Positions 15,770 to 25,676 of a stretch of DNA of 64,000 nt are shown piece after piece. Position numbers and translations under genes: made by a program. Under the pieces are notes generated by a model that saw only the letters and a program-made list of their open reading frames with translations, ran no database searches and was not told the origin of the DNA. The DNA is taken from contig NZ_CABPRU010000010.1 in the NCBI RefSeq assembly GCF_902459705.1, positions 124,001 through 188,000 on the forward strand, written 5' to 3'. The first letter of the stretch is position 1; each line of letters opens with the position of its first letter. The DNA is from Pandoraea terrigena. GTDB taxonomy: Bacteria > Pseudomonadota > Gammaproteobacteria > Burkholderiales > Burkholderiaceae.

Positions 15770-17383
15770 ATGCGCGTTCCTCGCCTGCTCCGCAGCGCCC
15801 TTCGCTTCTCCCACGTCGCCGGTTCACTGCGGGCCTCACACTATTCGCCGCTACCGGTCCGCGTCATGGGCGATGCCGCACGCACGGGCTGCGCGGCGCT
15901 GGCCGTCGCGATGCTCGTGAGCGCGCCCGTCCAGGCGAAGCCGTTCAAGCACGCGAAGATGCCCCGGGTGCCGGCCGCCGCCGCGCGCGCCACGCCGCTC
16001 CCCCCTGCGCTGGCACGCGCCCTCGCCGCGAGCAAGGTGCCTGCCGCCCACGTGAGCGTGATCGTGGCGAAGGTCGACAATCCGTTGCAAACGCGGGGCC
16101 GTATCGCGCCGCCGCTGCTTGCCGTCAATCCGAACGTGCCGCGCAACCCCGCCTCGACGATGAAGCTTGTCACGACGATTGCGGCGCTCGACACGCTCGG
16201 CCCGGACTATCGCTGGCGCACGCAGGCATTCACGGACGGCGTGTCCGACGGTCACACACTCAACGGCAATCTGTATTTCAAGGGCTCGGGCGATCCGAAG
16301 CTCGTGCCCGAGGAGATGGAGAAGCTCGTCGACCAGTTGCACCACGCCGGGGTGACGAACATCAACGGCGACATCGTGCTCGACCGCTCGGCCTACAGCG
16401 CGGACATCGGCGAGATCGGAGCCATCGACGGCAGTGACGACCGGCCGTACAACGTTGCACCGGATCCACTGCTGTACTCATTCAAGGCGGTCTCGTTCAG
16501 CTTCACCGGCAATCCGAATGGCACCGTCGACGTGGGCGTGCTGCCGCCGTTGGCAAACCTGCAGGTTTCAAACAACCTGTCGTCCACCGGCTCAGGCAAT
16601 TGCGGCGACTGGCTCACGCGCATCCACCCGACGCTGAACGCGATGCCCGACGGCAGCTACGTCGCGCACTTTTCGGGCACGTATCCGGCCTCGTGCGAGG
16701 ACAAGGGCTGGAACGTGGCCGCCCCCGATCGCGATCGCTTCTTCCTCGGGGGCTTTCGCGCCTTGTGGCAAGCCTCGGGCGGACAGTTCAACGGCAGCGT
16801 GCGCAACGGTACCGTGCCGCCGGGCGCCCACCTGCTCGTCACGCATCGCGGCCAAACGCTGGCCGAAGTCGTGCACGACATGAACAAGTTCAGCAACAAC
16901 GTGATGGCCCGGCAACTGTTCCTGACGCTCGGTCTCGCCGCCGACAACAACCGCACGCCCGCCAGCCTCACGCGCTCGCGCGACGTGCTGAACCGCTGGC
17001 TCGACAATAACGATCTCGCCATGCCGGGGCTCGTCGTGGAAAACGGCTCGGGCCTGTCGCGCATCGAGCGCATCAGCGCGGCGGAGCTGGCCGAACTGCT
17101 GCAGCACGGCATCAACAGCCCGACCGCACAGGTGCTGATCGAGTCGATGCCGACCGTCGGCGTCGACGGCACCATGCGCAATCGTCTGATGAACCGCGAC
17201 GTGGCTGGCAACGCGCACATCAAGACCGGCACGCTCGACGACGTGGGTGCCGTCGCCGGCTATGTCGGCGCGCGATCCGGCAACGTCTACGTCGTGGTCT
17301 CGCTGGTGAACGATCCTCGCGCGAGTCAAGCGCGCGGGTTCAACGACGCGCTCATTTCGTGGGTGTACGAGAATGCCCCCTGA
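15770..17383 (+). CDS. dacB: D-alanyl-D-alanine carboxypeptidase/endopeptidase, PBP4 (DacB) family
   Basis: This periplasmic peptidoglycan hydrolase trims pentapeptide stems and cleaves cross-links. It has 537 residues from the chosen ATG, which has GGAGA upstream at a slightly long distance; an alternative ATG at 15866 gives a compact signal peptide (MGDAARTGCAALAVAMLVSA). The penicillin-binding motifs are all present: S129-T-M-K, S375-N-N and K485-T-G. The long insertion between the first two motifs is characteristic of class C PBP4. It is divergent from the QseBC-like system. Confidence 0.93.
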   Translation: MRVPRLLRSALRFSHVAGSLRASHYSPLPVRVMGDAARTGCAALAVAMLVSAPVQAKPFKHAKMPRVPAAAARATPLPPALARALAASKVPAAHVSVIVAKVDNPLQTRGRIAPPLLAVNPNVPRNPASTMKLVTTIAALDTLGPDYRWRTQAFTDGVSDGHTLNGNLYFKGSGDPKLVPEEMEKLVDQLHHAGVTNINGDIVLDRSAYSADIGEIGAIDGSDDRPYNVAPDPLLYSFKAVSFSFTGNPNGTVDVGVLPPLANLQVSNNLSSTGSGNCGDWLTRIHPTLNAMPDGSYVAHFSGTYPASCEDKGWNVAAPDRDRFFLGGFRALWQASGGQFNGSVRNGTVPPGAHLLVTHRGQTLAEVVHDMNKFSNNVMARQLFLTLGLAADNNRTPASLTRSRDVLNRWLDNNDLAMPGLVVENGSGLSRIERISAAELAELLQHGINSPTAQVLIESMPTVGVDGTMRNRLMNRDVAGNAHIKTGTLDDVGAVAGYVGARSGNVYVVVSLVNDPRASQARGFNDALISWVYENAP

Positions 17384-17566
17384 TCCTGATGCCGATCATG
17401 TGCACTGTCTGAAATGGCGGTTCGGGCGGGACGCATTTGACGTTTCCCTCTAACCGCCGCGCTGCCCCGTTCGATTCACGTCAGAATAGACGTTCCATCA
17501 GTGCCACCGCCGCCAAGACGCCGGGGTGCCGATTCCGATGACCCCATCGTGAGGAGACGCGAGGTC

Positions 17567-18505
17567 ATGAACGTCGAGTTGATCCTGCTGGCGCTCGCGC
17601 CGGTGTTCGTCCTGTGCATCGGCATCGAAGCCTGGTACTGGCGACGCCGCCGACCCGGCATGTACGGCCTGAAGGACACGGTCAGCAACGCCACACTCGC
17701 GCTCATGCACCAGGGCGCGGACAAACTCGCCTGGCTGCTCATCGTGCCGTTCTACGCGTGGCTCTACGACCATCACCGCCTCTACACGATGCCGGGCGGA
17801 TGGCTCGGCTTCCTGCTGCTGTTCGTCGTGCAGGATTTTCTCTACTACGTATTTCATCGGGCCAGTCATCGCATCCGCTGGTTGTGGGCGGCGCACGTCG
17901 TGCACCACTCGTCCGAGCGTCTCAACCTGTCGACCGCCTTCCGGCAAAGCCTGATGTATCCGGTCGCGGGCATGTGGCTGTTCTGGACGCCGATGGCGCT
18001 CATCGGCTTCACGCCGACACAGATCGTCGGCGTGGTCCTGCTCAACCTCGCGTTTCAGTTCTTCGTGCACACCCAGGCGATCCCGACACTGGGCTGGATT
18101 GAATATGTGCTGAACACGCCGTCGATTCATCGTGCCCATCACGCCCGCAACCCGCGCTACATCGACCGCAACTATGCGGGGGTGCTGGTCGTCTGGGATC
18201 GGATCTTCGGGTCTTACGTGGAGGAAAGCGCGACCGAGCCGTGCGAATTCGGCATCGTCGATCCGATCCGCACGCACAACCCGATCACGCTGACATTTCA
18301 CGAATGGCGGGCAATGGCGCACGATGCGCTCACGATGCCGGGCTGGCGCAACAAGGTGATGGCGCTGTTCGGGCCGCCCGAGTGGCGACGCGCGTGGCAG
18401 GCAGCACAAGTCGCCGCCGGACAGACGGTCACGCCGTCGCCGGACGGTTTATCAGGAAGCGTGGGAGATGTCCGCAGCGTCGGGGCGTCGCGCAACACGC
18501 CTTGA
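17567..18505 (+). CDS. Sterol desaturase/fatty acid hydroxylase family membrane protein
   Basis: This is an integral-membrane di-iron hydroxylase of 312 residues. The histidine clusters that bind the iron pair are visible: FHRASHRIRW, then AAHVVHHSSERLN, and HRAHHARNPRYID in the last third, separated by hydrophobic helices (LILLALAPVFVLCIGIEAWY; GWLGFLLLFVVQDFLYYV). The lipid substrate is unknown; bacterial members hydroxylate fatty acyl or hopanoid-type lipids. The start lies behind a GAGG-containing leader. It converges on sua5 with a 40-bp gap. Confidence 0.9.
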   Translation: MNVELILLALAPVFVLCIGIEAWYWRRRRPGMYGLKDTVSNATLALMHQGADKLAWLLIVPFYAWLYDHHRLYTMPGGWLGFLLLFVVQDFLYYVFHRASHRIRWLWAAHVVHHSSERLNLSTAFRQSLMYPVAGMWLFWTPMALIGFTPTQIVGVVLLNLAFQFFVHTQAIPTLGWIEYVLNTPSIHRAHHARNPRYIDRNYAGVLVVWDRIFGSYVEESATEPCEFGIVDPIRTHNPITLTFHEWRAMAHDALTMPGWRNKVMALFGPPEWRRAWQAAQVAAGQTVTPSPDGLSGSVGDVRSVGASRNTP

Positions 18506-18545
18506 CGACGAGGCGCAGGCGCCTTCGGCGGCGCGGCACGATGGG

Positions 18546-19607
18546 TTACGCGCGCTCGAACGCTGCCGCCGCGCGGCCGAGCCGGTCGCCGACCGCCGCC
18601 CATGCCGGGGTATCCGGCAGACGCTCGAACAGGATATGCGTGACGCTGGCACGGTCGAGCCGGCGCAGCATCGCGTAAAGGTCCGTCGCGAGCGCCGCGG
18701 GCGTGCCCGGTAACACGACCTTCACGATATCGGCCGACGCCGACACCTCGGCAGACAGCGTCGCAAGCGTCGACGCGAACGCCACCACCGCCACGCGCTC
18801 CCCCTCGGGACGCACGGCCAGCGCCGGGGCGAACTGCCCGGCATCGCACAGGTACAAGGGCGTGCGCGGCGCGTAGTGCGCCTTGAGTGTGCCCGAGGCG
18901 CGCGGCGCGTCACTGTCCTGCCCCGGCAAACGCGGCATCTCCCCAAGCACCTCGGCGATCTGCTCGGGCGTGATATGCCCGGGGCGCAGCAGCGCGGGGA
19001 AACCGCGCGACAGATCCACGATCGTCGACTCGATACCTACGGCGGCCTCGCCGCCATCGAGCACATGGACGGTGACGCCCGGCAGTCCGGCGAACTCGTC
19101 GCGCACGTGCTGTGCCGCCGTCGGGCTCACCTGACCGAAACGATTGGCGGAGGGGGCGGCCACACCGCCCTGCCCCCGGCTTCCGCCCTTGATCCGGGCA
19201 AACTCGCGCAGCAGCGCCTGCGCCACGGGATGCGACGGGCACCGCAGCCCCACCGAATCCTGCCCGCCGGAGACGGCATCGGGGATATGCGCCGCGCGCT
19301 TGAGAATCAGCGTGAGCGGGCCGGGCCAGAAGGCGTCCATCAGCTTGCGTGCGGCCGGCGTGACGTCGCTGCTCCAGTAGCCGGGATCGCCTTCCGGCGA
19401 GAAGTGCACAATGACTGGATGATTCGCCGGGCGGCCCTTTGCCGCGTAGATGGCCGCGATGGCCGCCGGATTCTCGGCATCGCCGCCAAGGCCATAGACC
19501 GTTTCCGTCGGGAATGCGACCAGTTCGCCGGCCACCAGTTGTTCGGCCGCCTGCGTGATCGCGTCTGCCGGCGGCATGACGATGCGCGGCGCTTGGGGCG
19601 ACGTCAT
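18546..19607 (-). CDS. L-threonylcarbamoyladenylate synthase, Sua5 type
   Basis: This enzyme makes threonylcarbamoyl-AMP for the t6A modification of ANN-decoding tRNAs. It has 353 residues: an N-terminal YrdC domain (GELVAFPTETVYGLGGDA; then KRAAHIPDAV and GLRCPSHPVAQALL) and a C-terminal Sua5 domain joined by a linker (RASGTLKAHYAPRTPLYL). That makes it the long Sua5 form, not the short TsaC form. It follows purK by 3 bp and so belongs to the purCEK transcript. Confidence 0.94.
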   Translation of the reverse strand: MTSPQAPRIVMPPADAITQAAEQLVAGELVAFPTETVYGLGGDAENPAAIAAIYAAKGRPANHPVIVHFSPEGDPGYWSSDVTPAARKLMDAFWPGPLTLILKRAAHIPDAVSGGQDSVGLRCPSHPVAQALLREFARIKGGSRGQGGVAAPSANRFGQVSPTAAQHVRDEFAGLPGVTVHVLDGGEAAVGIESTIVDLSRGFPALLRPGHITPEQIAEVLGEMPRLPGQDSDAPRASGTLKAHYAPRTPLYLCDAGQFAPALAVRPEGERVAVVAFASTLATLSAEVSASADIVKVVLPGTPAALATDLYAMLRRLDRASVTHILFERLPDTPAWAAVGDRLGRAAAAFERA

Positions 19608-19610
19608 CGC

Positions 19611-20804
19611 TCAGTCTTCCAGCGGGATGTCGAGGCTCGCCGCCGCCGTCACGCACGCCTGGCGTGCTTCGTCCAGCGACGCACCGGCAAACGTGATGTG
19701 CCCCATCTTGCGGCCGACACGGGCGTCTTCCTTGCCATACAGATGCAGACGGGCCGACGGCAGCGCCACCACATCCGCCCAGGCTGGCGCGCGCGGATGA
19801 TCCTTGCCGGCGCCGTCGAACCAGACGTCGCCAAGCACGTTGAGCATCACGGCCGGCGAGTGCTGGCGCGTCTCGCCGAGCGGCAGTCCGGCCATCGCGC
19901 GCACCTGCTGCTCGAACTGGCTGGCGGCGCAGGCATCGATGGTGTAGTGACCACTGTTGTGCGGACGCGGCGCCATTTCGTTGGCGACGAGCGACCCGTC
20001 CTTGAGAATGAAGAACTCGACGCATAGCACGCCGACATAATCCATTTGCGATGCGATCCTGGCCGCCGCGGCGCGCGCGGCATCGGCCAGTGCCGGCGCT
20101 GCGTCGGGCGCGGGCACTGTCGTGGTCGCGAGAATGCCGTCGATGTGCACGTTCTGGGCGAGCGGATAGGTCGCTACCGCACCGTCCGCGCCGCGGGCGC
20201 TCAGCACCGAGACCTCGAAGGCCAGTGCCAGGCGTTTTTCCAGCACGCAGGGCACGCCGCCGAGCGCCGTGTAAGCGTCGCGGGCTTCGGCGACCGAATT
20301 CACGCGCACCTGGCCCTTGCCGTCATAGCCCAGACGCGCCGTCTTCAGAATGCCCGGCAGCACGCGTTCGATGGCCGCATCGTCGATGGCGGCGAGCGCC
20401 TCATTCGATTCGATGACCAGATGCGGGGCCACAGGCACGCCGCAGCTTTCGATGAAGCGCTTTTCCGCCACCCGGTCCTGCGCGATGGCGACACAGCGCC
20501 CGGCGGGACTCACGGTCGTGGACGCGGCGAGGAAGTCGAGCGACTGTGCCGGCACGTTCTCGAACTCGGTCGACACGGCCGGGCACAGCGAGGCCAGTTC
20601 GGCAAGCGCCGTCTCGTCACGATAATCGGCGACGATCAGGCGATCGGCCACGGCACCGGCCGGACAGCGCGGGTCCGGGTCCAGCACGCAGACCTTGTAG
20701 CCCATCGACTGGGCGGCAAAACAGAACATGCGACCGAGTTGGCCGCCGCCCAGCATACCGAGCCATTGGCCGGGAAGGACGGGCGCAGCAGAGGCAGAAT
20801 TCAT
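19611..20804 (-). CDS. purK: N5-carboxyaminoimidazole ribonucleotide synthase
   Basis: This is the ATP-grasp enzyme that carboxylates AIR to N5-CAIR in purine synthesis. It has 397 residues. The N-terminus reads [20 protein letters not shown], the PurK fingerprint. The ATP-grasp core has [16 protein letters not shown] and [25 protein letters not shown]. It lies 41 bp after purE; its product is the substrate of PurE. Confidence 0.97.
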   Translation of the reverse strand: MNSASAAPVLPGQWLGMLGGGQLGRMFCFAAQSMGYKVCVLDPDPRCPAGAVADRLIVADYRDETALAELASLCPAVSTEFENVPAQSLDFLAASTTVSPAGRCVAIAQDRVAEKRFIESCGVPVAPHLVIESNEALAAIDDAAIERVLPGILKTARLGYDGKGQVRVNSVAEARDAYTALGGVPCVLEKRLALAFEVSVLSARGADGAVATYPLAQNVHIDGILATTTVPAPDAAPALADAARAAAARIASQMDYVGVLCVEFFILKDGSLVANEMAPRPHNSGHYTIDACAASQFEQQVRAMAGLPLGETRQHSPAVMLNVLGDVWFDGAGKDHPRAPAWADVVALPSARLHLYGKEDARVGRKMGHITFAGASLDEARQACVTAAASLDIPLED

Positions 20805-20845
20805 CTTCGTTGAGGCGCTGACAGTAGCAGGAACGTGTTTTTCTT

Positions 20846-21352
20846 TTACAGCGCGGGCAGCGTCATGCCGCGCGCCGCTTCGGTCTGCCTGGCACGAAAC
20901 GCGTCGAGCTTGTCGGCCAGCGTCTTGTCGTCGGCCGCCAGCATCGCGACTGCGAACAATGCCGCGTTGGCCGCGCCCGCCTCGCCGATGGCGAACGTGG
21001 CGACGGGCACACCCTTGGGCATCTGCACGATCGAGAGCAACGAGTCTTCGCCGCGCAGATATTTGCTCGGCACCGGCACGCCCAGCACGGGCACGGACGT
21101 CTTGGCGGCGATCATGCCCGGCAGATGGGCGGCACCGCCCGCGCCCGCGATGATCGCGACCAGTCCGCGCTCACGCGCGGCTTCGGCGTAGCGGAACATG
21201 TCGTCCGGCATACGGTGCGCGGAGACGACCTGTGCCTCGTAAGGCACACCGAACTCGGCCAGCACAGCGGCCGCGTTCTTCATCACTTCCCAGTCCGAGT
21301 TGGACCCCATTACCACGCCAACGCGCGGGGCCACGGCTTGTTTATCGCTCAT
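20846..21352 (-). CDS. purE: N5-carboxyaminoimidazole ribonucleotide mutase
   Basis: The protein has 168 residues. It converts N5-CAIR to CAIR. Signature regions are [18 protein letters not shown] near the N-terminus, [15 protein letters not shown] with the catalytic His, and [14 protein letters not shown]. It is a class I PurE, consistent with the adjacent purK. It follows purC by 16 bp. Confidence 0.97.
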   Translation of the reverse strand: MSDKQAVAPRVGVVMGSNSDWEVMKNAAAVLAEFGVPYEAQVVSAHRMPDDMFRYAEAARERGLVAIIAGAGGAAHLPGMIAAKTSVPVLGVPVPSKYLRGEDSLLSIVQMPKGVPVATFAIGEAGAANAALFAVAMLAADDKTLADKLDAFRARQTEAARGMTLPAL

Positions 21353-21368
21353 GTCGTCGACGTCCCGC

Positions 21369-22274
21369 TCAGGCCAGTGGCTGGCCGGTCAGGCGCTCGA
21401 GCGCCTCGCGGTACTTGGCGGCCGTTTTCTCGACCACGTCGTGCGGCAGCTTCGGGGCGGGCGGCGTCTTGCCCCACGGCTGCGTCTCGAGCCAGTCGCG
21501 CACGAATTGCTTGTCGAACGACGGCGGGTTGCTGCCCACGACGTACGAATCGGCAGGCCAGAAACGCGACGAATCGGCCGTCAGTGCTTCGTCCATCAGG
21601 TGCAGCTTGCCATCGTCGTCCAAACCGAATTCGAACTTCGTGTCGGCGATGATGATGCCGCGCGTGGCCGCATAGGCCGCCGCTTCCTTGTACAGACGGA
21701 TCGAGATCTCGCGAATTTGCTCTGCCAGTTCGCGGCCGATACGGCTCACCATCTCGTCGAAGCTGATGTTCTCGTCGTGCTCGCCCAGTTCGGCCTTGGC
21801 CGCCGGGGTGAAGATCGGCTCGGGCAGTTGCTGCGCGTTTTGCAGGCCGGCGGGAAGCGTCACGCCGCACACGGCGCCCGTCGCCTGGTAGTCTTTCCAG
21901 CCGCTGCCAGCCAGGTAGCCGCGCACCACCGCTTCCACGAGGATCGGCTTGAGGCGCTTGACGACCACCGCGCGACCGGCAACCTGGGCCGCTTCGTCGC
22001 TCGAGACGACCGTCTCGGGCGCCACGCCCGTCAGGTGATTCGGCACCACATGCGCGAGCTTGTCGAACCAGAAGTTGGCCATCTGGTTGAGCACGCGGCC
22101 CTTGCCCGGAATCGGCTCGCCCATGATCACGTCGAACGCCGAGAGGCGGTCCGTCGTCACGATCAGCAGCTTGTCGTCGCCAACGGCGTAGTTGTCGCGC
22201 ACTTTGCCGCGCGAGAGCAGCGGCAGGCTCTTGAGGGAGGATTCGTACAGGGCGTTCGGAGCGGGGGTAGTCAC
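21369..22274 (-). CDS. purC: Phosphoribosylaminoimidazole-succinocarboxamide synthase
   Basis: This is SAICAR synthase, 301 residues, of the longer form found in beta-proteobacteria. Landmarks are [38 protein letters not shown] and, in the second half, [12 protein letters not shown]. The chosen start is GTG giving [13 protein letters not shown]; an in-frame TTG at 22301 lies at or before the predicted transcription start and was rejected. No clear ribosome site is visible, so the mRNA may have a very short leader. It heads the purC-purE-purK-sua5 operon. Confidence 0.94.
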   Translation of the reverse strand: MTTPAPNALYESSLKSLPLLSRGKVRDNYAVGDDKLLIVTTDRLSAFDVIMGEPIPGKGRVLNQMANFWFDKLAHVVPNHLTGVAPETVVSSDEAAQVAGRAVVVKRLKPILVEAVVRGYLAGSGWKDYQATGAVCGVTLPAGLQNAQQLPEPIFTPAAKAELGEHDENISFDEMVSRIGRELAEQIREISIRLYKEAAAYAATRGIIIADTKFEFGLDDDGKLHLMDEALTADSSRFWPADSYVVGSNPPSFDKQFVRDWLETQPWGKTPPAPKLPHDVVEKTAAKYREALERLTGQPLA

Positions 22275-22308
22275 GGCAGGACCCGATATCAGGAAGGGCA
22301 AAGGCGTA

Positions 22309-22314
22309 ATTATA
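22309..22314 (-). promoter_or_regulatory. -10 element of the purC operon
   Basis: A perfect TATAAT on the minus strand about 35 bp before the purC start; the -35 region is weak. No PurR-type operator was recognised. Confidence 0.55.
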
Positions 22315-22418
22315 CGCGCGTCGGGCAGCGTTTCACGAAGATGTGGGCCCGGCAGGTCGCCGGGCTCCTTGACTGCCCCTTGGCTGCCCGCTCCCGACGT
22401 CCCCCGGCGCGTCCCGGC

Positions 22419-23999
22419 TTACAGAAGCGGGTGAAGGAACCGCGGTTCCAGCCGCGCTTTTTCCGTCTCGTGGACCAGCAAGGCAACCACCGGGGCCCGC
22501 GAGATCGGGTTCGTCAAATGGCCATCCTGCCCCAGGCATGCCCGATACCAGCCCGCTACCGACGCCGCGTCGTAATACTTGTTGTCGCACATCAGCCCGT
22601 AATCGTCGAAAGACACCAGGCGTAGGGCGTCCGGACTGTCCGGGTCGATATCGTCCTGCGAAATGCGGTCGATGTGGCCGTCGACATAGACGGGACTCAG
22701 AAACCGCACGCCGCTCAGGACATTGATTTCGTCGCGCAGCCAGAGCAATGCCGTGCCGGCCGGCAAGCCCCCCGAGGCCAGCAGCGGGGCGACACGCGAG
22801 AAGTTCGCTTCCAGAACATCGGCCGCATGGCGACGGCCGGCATCGGTCTGCCAATCGATGCCGGCACCGCGAGCGGCGGCCAGTTCCGGCAGCCGCTGCC
22901 TGAGCAGATGCACCTTGCGCTCCCAACGCGGCTCCCCCCGCCCTGGGCTGCGAAGCATGTCGAGCAACCGGGCAAACTCGGCCATCAGATCGAAGCTGCG
23001 AGAGGCAACGCAGATATGATGGTCGCTAGCCTCCGACCGCTGCGCGACGACTTGCGTCGCCAGATCGTTTCGCAGGCGCGCGTCGCCGCACCGGAGTTGC
23101 AGCGCGGCGCTGGCCGCCACGGCACTCGGACGCGCGATGCCGCGCTCCGAGCACACGAGCGCGATCTTGCCCGGGTTCTCGCGCATGAACTTCGCCACGC
23201 CCCGGCCGGCGCGCCATAGCACCTCCCCGGGGATCTGGGCGTCGAATCGCTCCATGCCCGCGAACTCCATGAACTGCACGTGCGACAGGCCGCCATCGAG
23301 CCCGACCGGCGACGCCAACGCCTGTGGCGCGGCGGAACCGCGTGTGCCTCGCGCGCCATGCATCACGCTCAGAATGTATCCGTCAATCGGGCGCTCCCGG
23401 TAGCCCGATGCATCCGTGATGCCGACGGCGGCCTCACGGACGTGCATGGTCCCCGGCTCGACGCAGAAGATCGCACCGATCTGAGGATGCGCCTTGAGCA
23501 TCCGGGTGAGCACCGGCACCTCGGCCGGCGTGGCGGTGGGGCCCACGATGAATGGGTGCCCGCCCAGTTCGATCCGTCCGAAGCGGGTACATTGGTCGCC
23601 CACGCGGATGAGCGTCGACGTATTCACGCCGTACGCCTCGACCCAAGCGTTTGCCGACGCCCCGCCCGCCCAGTCAGGCGTCGGATCCTCCACCCCCCAA
23701 AGCGCAATCGGCGCGGGCGTATCGATCGTCGAACCGGTTGGTGCGCGCCAGTCGTCAGCCATGGACCGCATCGACGCCGTGCGCGCCGCCGGTCCCGCGA
23801 CCGGCGCATGGGCGGCGGCATCGGCGGCATTGGTGGTATCGGCGCCGCCCGGCGGCACGCGCGCGTGTGGTGCCCGGTTGGCGACGGAGGTCATCGTGCG
23901 CGCCATGGGCGAGCGCCGCGATGGCACGTGGGACGTCTCTTCGGAACTGGACAGCCCCAAGCACCAGGCAACGGTCTTGGGAAGGCGATTCAATGGCAT
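22419..23999 (-). CDS. Unknown 526-residue protein; candidate effector with phosphatase-like and U-box-like segments
   Basis: I do not recognise this protein as a named family. The start MPLNRLPKTVAWCL is supported by GGAG seven bases upstream. The first 100 residues are Ser/Thr/Ala/Pro-rich and probably unstructured, as in type III effectors. Residues about 243-300 resemble the core of tyrosine/dual-specificity phosphatases: SHVQFMEFAGMERFD, then a P-loop-like KIALVCSERGIARPS (Cys283), although it has one residue too many between Cys and Arg. The C-terminus (about 430-505) ends YYDAASVAGWYRA then LTNPISRAPV, the spacing seen at the end of U-box folds such as NleG effectors. It has no signal peptide or membrane helix. 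It sits alone between the purC operon and fba, splitting housekeeping genes. Function is unproven; a degenerate or inactive enzyme is possible. Confidence 0.7.
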   Translation of the reverse strand: MPLNRLPKTVAWCLGLSSSEETSHVPSRRSPMARTMTSVANRAPHARVPPGGADTTNAADAAAHAPVAGPAARTASMRSMADDWRAPTGSTIDTPAPIALWGVEDPTPDWAGGASANAWVEAYGVNTSTLIRVGDQCTRFGRIELGGHPFIVGPTATPAEVPVLTRMLKAHPQIGAIFCVEPGTMHVREAAVGITDASGYRERPIDGYILSVMHGARGTRGSAAPQALASPVGLDGGLSHVQFMEFAGMERFDAQIPGEVLWRAGRGVAKFMRENPGKIALVCSERGIARPSAVAASAALQLRCGDARLRNDLATQVVAQRSEASDHHICVASRSFDLMAEFARLLDMLRSPGRGEPRWERKVHLLRQRLPELAAARGAGIDWQTDAGRRHAADVLEANFSRVAPLLASGGLPAGTALLWLRDEINVLSGVRFLSPVYVDGHIDRISQDDIDPDSPDALRLVSFDDYGLMCDNKYYDAASVAGWYRACLGQDGHLTNPISRAPVVALLVHETEKARLEPRFLHPLL

Positions 24000-24477
24000 C
24001 GGCAACTCCGGGTGGCCCATCATGGATTGGCATGGGCGGGTTTGCGGGAGGCACCGGAGACTGCCACGTGACGTCGCGCAGGACTTCAGGAATCGGCGGA
24101 TTGCTGTCGTTTTGCACCGCCGCCGTGCCGGGGCGTTCCTCGCCTTCCTCCCTGCCGGAGGCTGCCTGGCATCGAAACGTCCGCCCGAACCAAGGGGCGC
24201 GTAAACTTTCCCGCCGGCCTATGAACGAACCGATGACGCAGATCGTCGATGGCGTGGCGATGCTCATCGCGGCGATCCGCTCGGCGCCGGGCGGCAAATT
24301 CCCGTTGCAGATACCCAAAGAAAAGGCCCGGCTTCTGTTCCAGCGAGTGCTGGCCAAAGCCGGGCCTGTGACCTGAGCGTCGTGCGCAGCGGACGGGCTT
24401 GCCCCATCAGCGCCACACCACCCCGGCCGGGCAGCATGGTCTGCGGGACACGCCCGGCATGACCATGCTGCGTGCGA
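24000..24477. other. Intergenic stretch between fba and the effector-like gene
   Basis: About 480 bp without a gene I can support. It holds the fba terminator (24320-24367). A 51-codon plus-strand frame at 24221-24376 overlaps that terminator and is not convincing. Confidence 0.5.
24320..24367 (-). terminator. Nested-hairpin terminator of fba
   Basis: On the minus strand AGGCCCGGCTT (24367-24357) pairs exactly with AAGCCGGGCCT (24334-24324), followed by TTTTCTTT. The loop contains an inner hairpin, CCAGC-ACTC-GCTGG at 24353-24340. It lies about 110 bp past the fba stop. Confidence 0.85.
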
Positions 24478-25542
24478 TTACTTCACGATCTGCGAGAGAT
24501 CACCGCTCTTGTACTTCTCGGCCATCTTCTCGAGCGCGACCGGCTTGATCTTGCCGGCCTGGCCTTCGCAACCGAACGACAGGTAGCGCGCCTTGCAAAC
24601 CAGCTTGGCGGCTTCGCGGGCAGGCTTGAGGTAGTCGCGCGGGTCGAACTTGCTCGGGTTTTCGAACAGATAGCGACGGATCGCGCCGGTCATGGCCAGA
24701 CGGATGTCGGTATCGATGTTGATCTTGCGCACGCCGTGCTTGATGCCTTCGACGATCTCTTCCACCGGCACGCCGTACGTTTCCTTCATGTCGCCACCAA
24801 ATTCACGGATCTCGGCGAGCAGTTCCTGCGGCACCGACGACGAACCGTGCATCACGAGGTGGGTATTCGGAATACGGCGGTGGATTTCCTTGATGCGGTC
24901 GATGGCGAGAATGTCGCCCGTCGGCTTGCGGCTGAACTTGTAAGCGCCGTGCGAGGTGCCGATGGCGATGGCCAGCGCGTCGCATTGCGTCTGGTGCACG
25001 AAGTCGGCGGCCTGATCCGGGTCGGTCAGCAATTGCTCGCGGGTCATCGTGCCGTCGGCGCCGTGGCCGTCTTCCTTGTCGCCCTTCATCGTCTCGAGCG
25101 AACCCAGCACGCCCAGCTCGGCTTCCACCGTCACGCCGATGTAGTGCGAGAACTCGACCACCTTCTTCGACACTTCGACGTTGTACTCATAGCTGGCAAC
25201 CGACTTGCCGTCGGCTTCGAGCGAGCCGTCCATCATCACGCTCGAGAAGCCGCTCTTGATGGCGGCCATACACACGGCTGGCGACTGGCCGTGATCCTGG
25301 TGCATCACCACCGGGACGTGCGGATACGCTTCCACCGCCGCCGAGATCAGGTGGCGCAGGAACGCCTCACCAGCGTACTTGCGGGCACCGGCCGAGGCCT
25401 GCATGATGACCGGCGCGCCGACTTCGTCGGCGGCGGCCATGATGGCGGAAACCTGCTCCAGGTTGTTGACGTTGAAGGCCGGCAGACCGTAGCCGTTTTC
25501 GGCGGCATGGTCGAGCAGCTGTCGCATAGAGACTAGGGGCAT
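24478..25542 (-). CDS. fba: Fructose-bisphosphate aldolase, class II (Calvin-type subgroup)
   Basis: This zinc-dependent aldolase of glycolysis/gluconeogenesis has 354 residues. Metal-binding and active-site blocks are visible: [39 protein letters not shown] and [12 protein letters not shown], then [16 protein letters not shown]. The longer form with [17 protein letters not shown] near the end is the CbbA-like type of beta-proteobacteria. It is third in the order pgk-pyk-fba and has its own terminator. It uses an ATG with AAGGAG upstream. Confidence 0.97.
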   Translation of the reverse strand: MPLVSMRQLLDHAAENGYGLPAFNVNNLEQVSAIMAAADEVGAPVIMQASAGARKYAGEAFLRHLISAAVEAYPHVPVVMHQDHGQSPAVCMAAIKSGFSSVMMDGSLEADGKSVASYEYNVEVSKKVVEFSHYIGVTVEAELGVLGSLETMKGDKEDGHGADGTMTREQLLTDPDQAADFVHQTQCDALAIAIGTSHGAYKFSRKPTGDILAIDRIKEIHRRIPNTHLVMHGSSSVPQELLAEIREFGGDMKETYGVPVEEIVEGIKHGVRKINIDTDIRLAMTGAIRRYLFENPSKFDPRDYLKPAREAAKLVCKARYLSFGCEGQAGKIKPVALEKMAEKYKSGDLSQIVK

Positions 25543-25676
25543 GATGTTCTCCTTGGAATCACAAAACTAAGCAAATCTTTCCTCGATCCAGAGGCGCCCC
25601 CGATGACGACGGCTCGCGGGCGACGCGGCGTGCACTTGGACGCGCACGCCTCGCCGCACTCGCGCGGCCCGCTTCG

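Noticed and set aside
22275..22301. TTG start giving a purC product nine residues longer
   Set aside because: It coincides with the expected transcription start just after the TATAAT and has no ribosome site; GTG at 22274 fits better.
24221..24376. A 51-codon plus-strand ORF (MNEPMTQIVDGVAMLIAAIR...)
   Set aside because: It runs through both arms of the fba terminator and has no clear ribosome site or homology I recognise; left out, but conservation could revive it.
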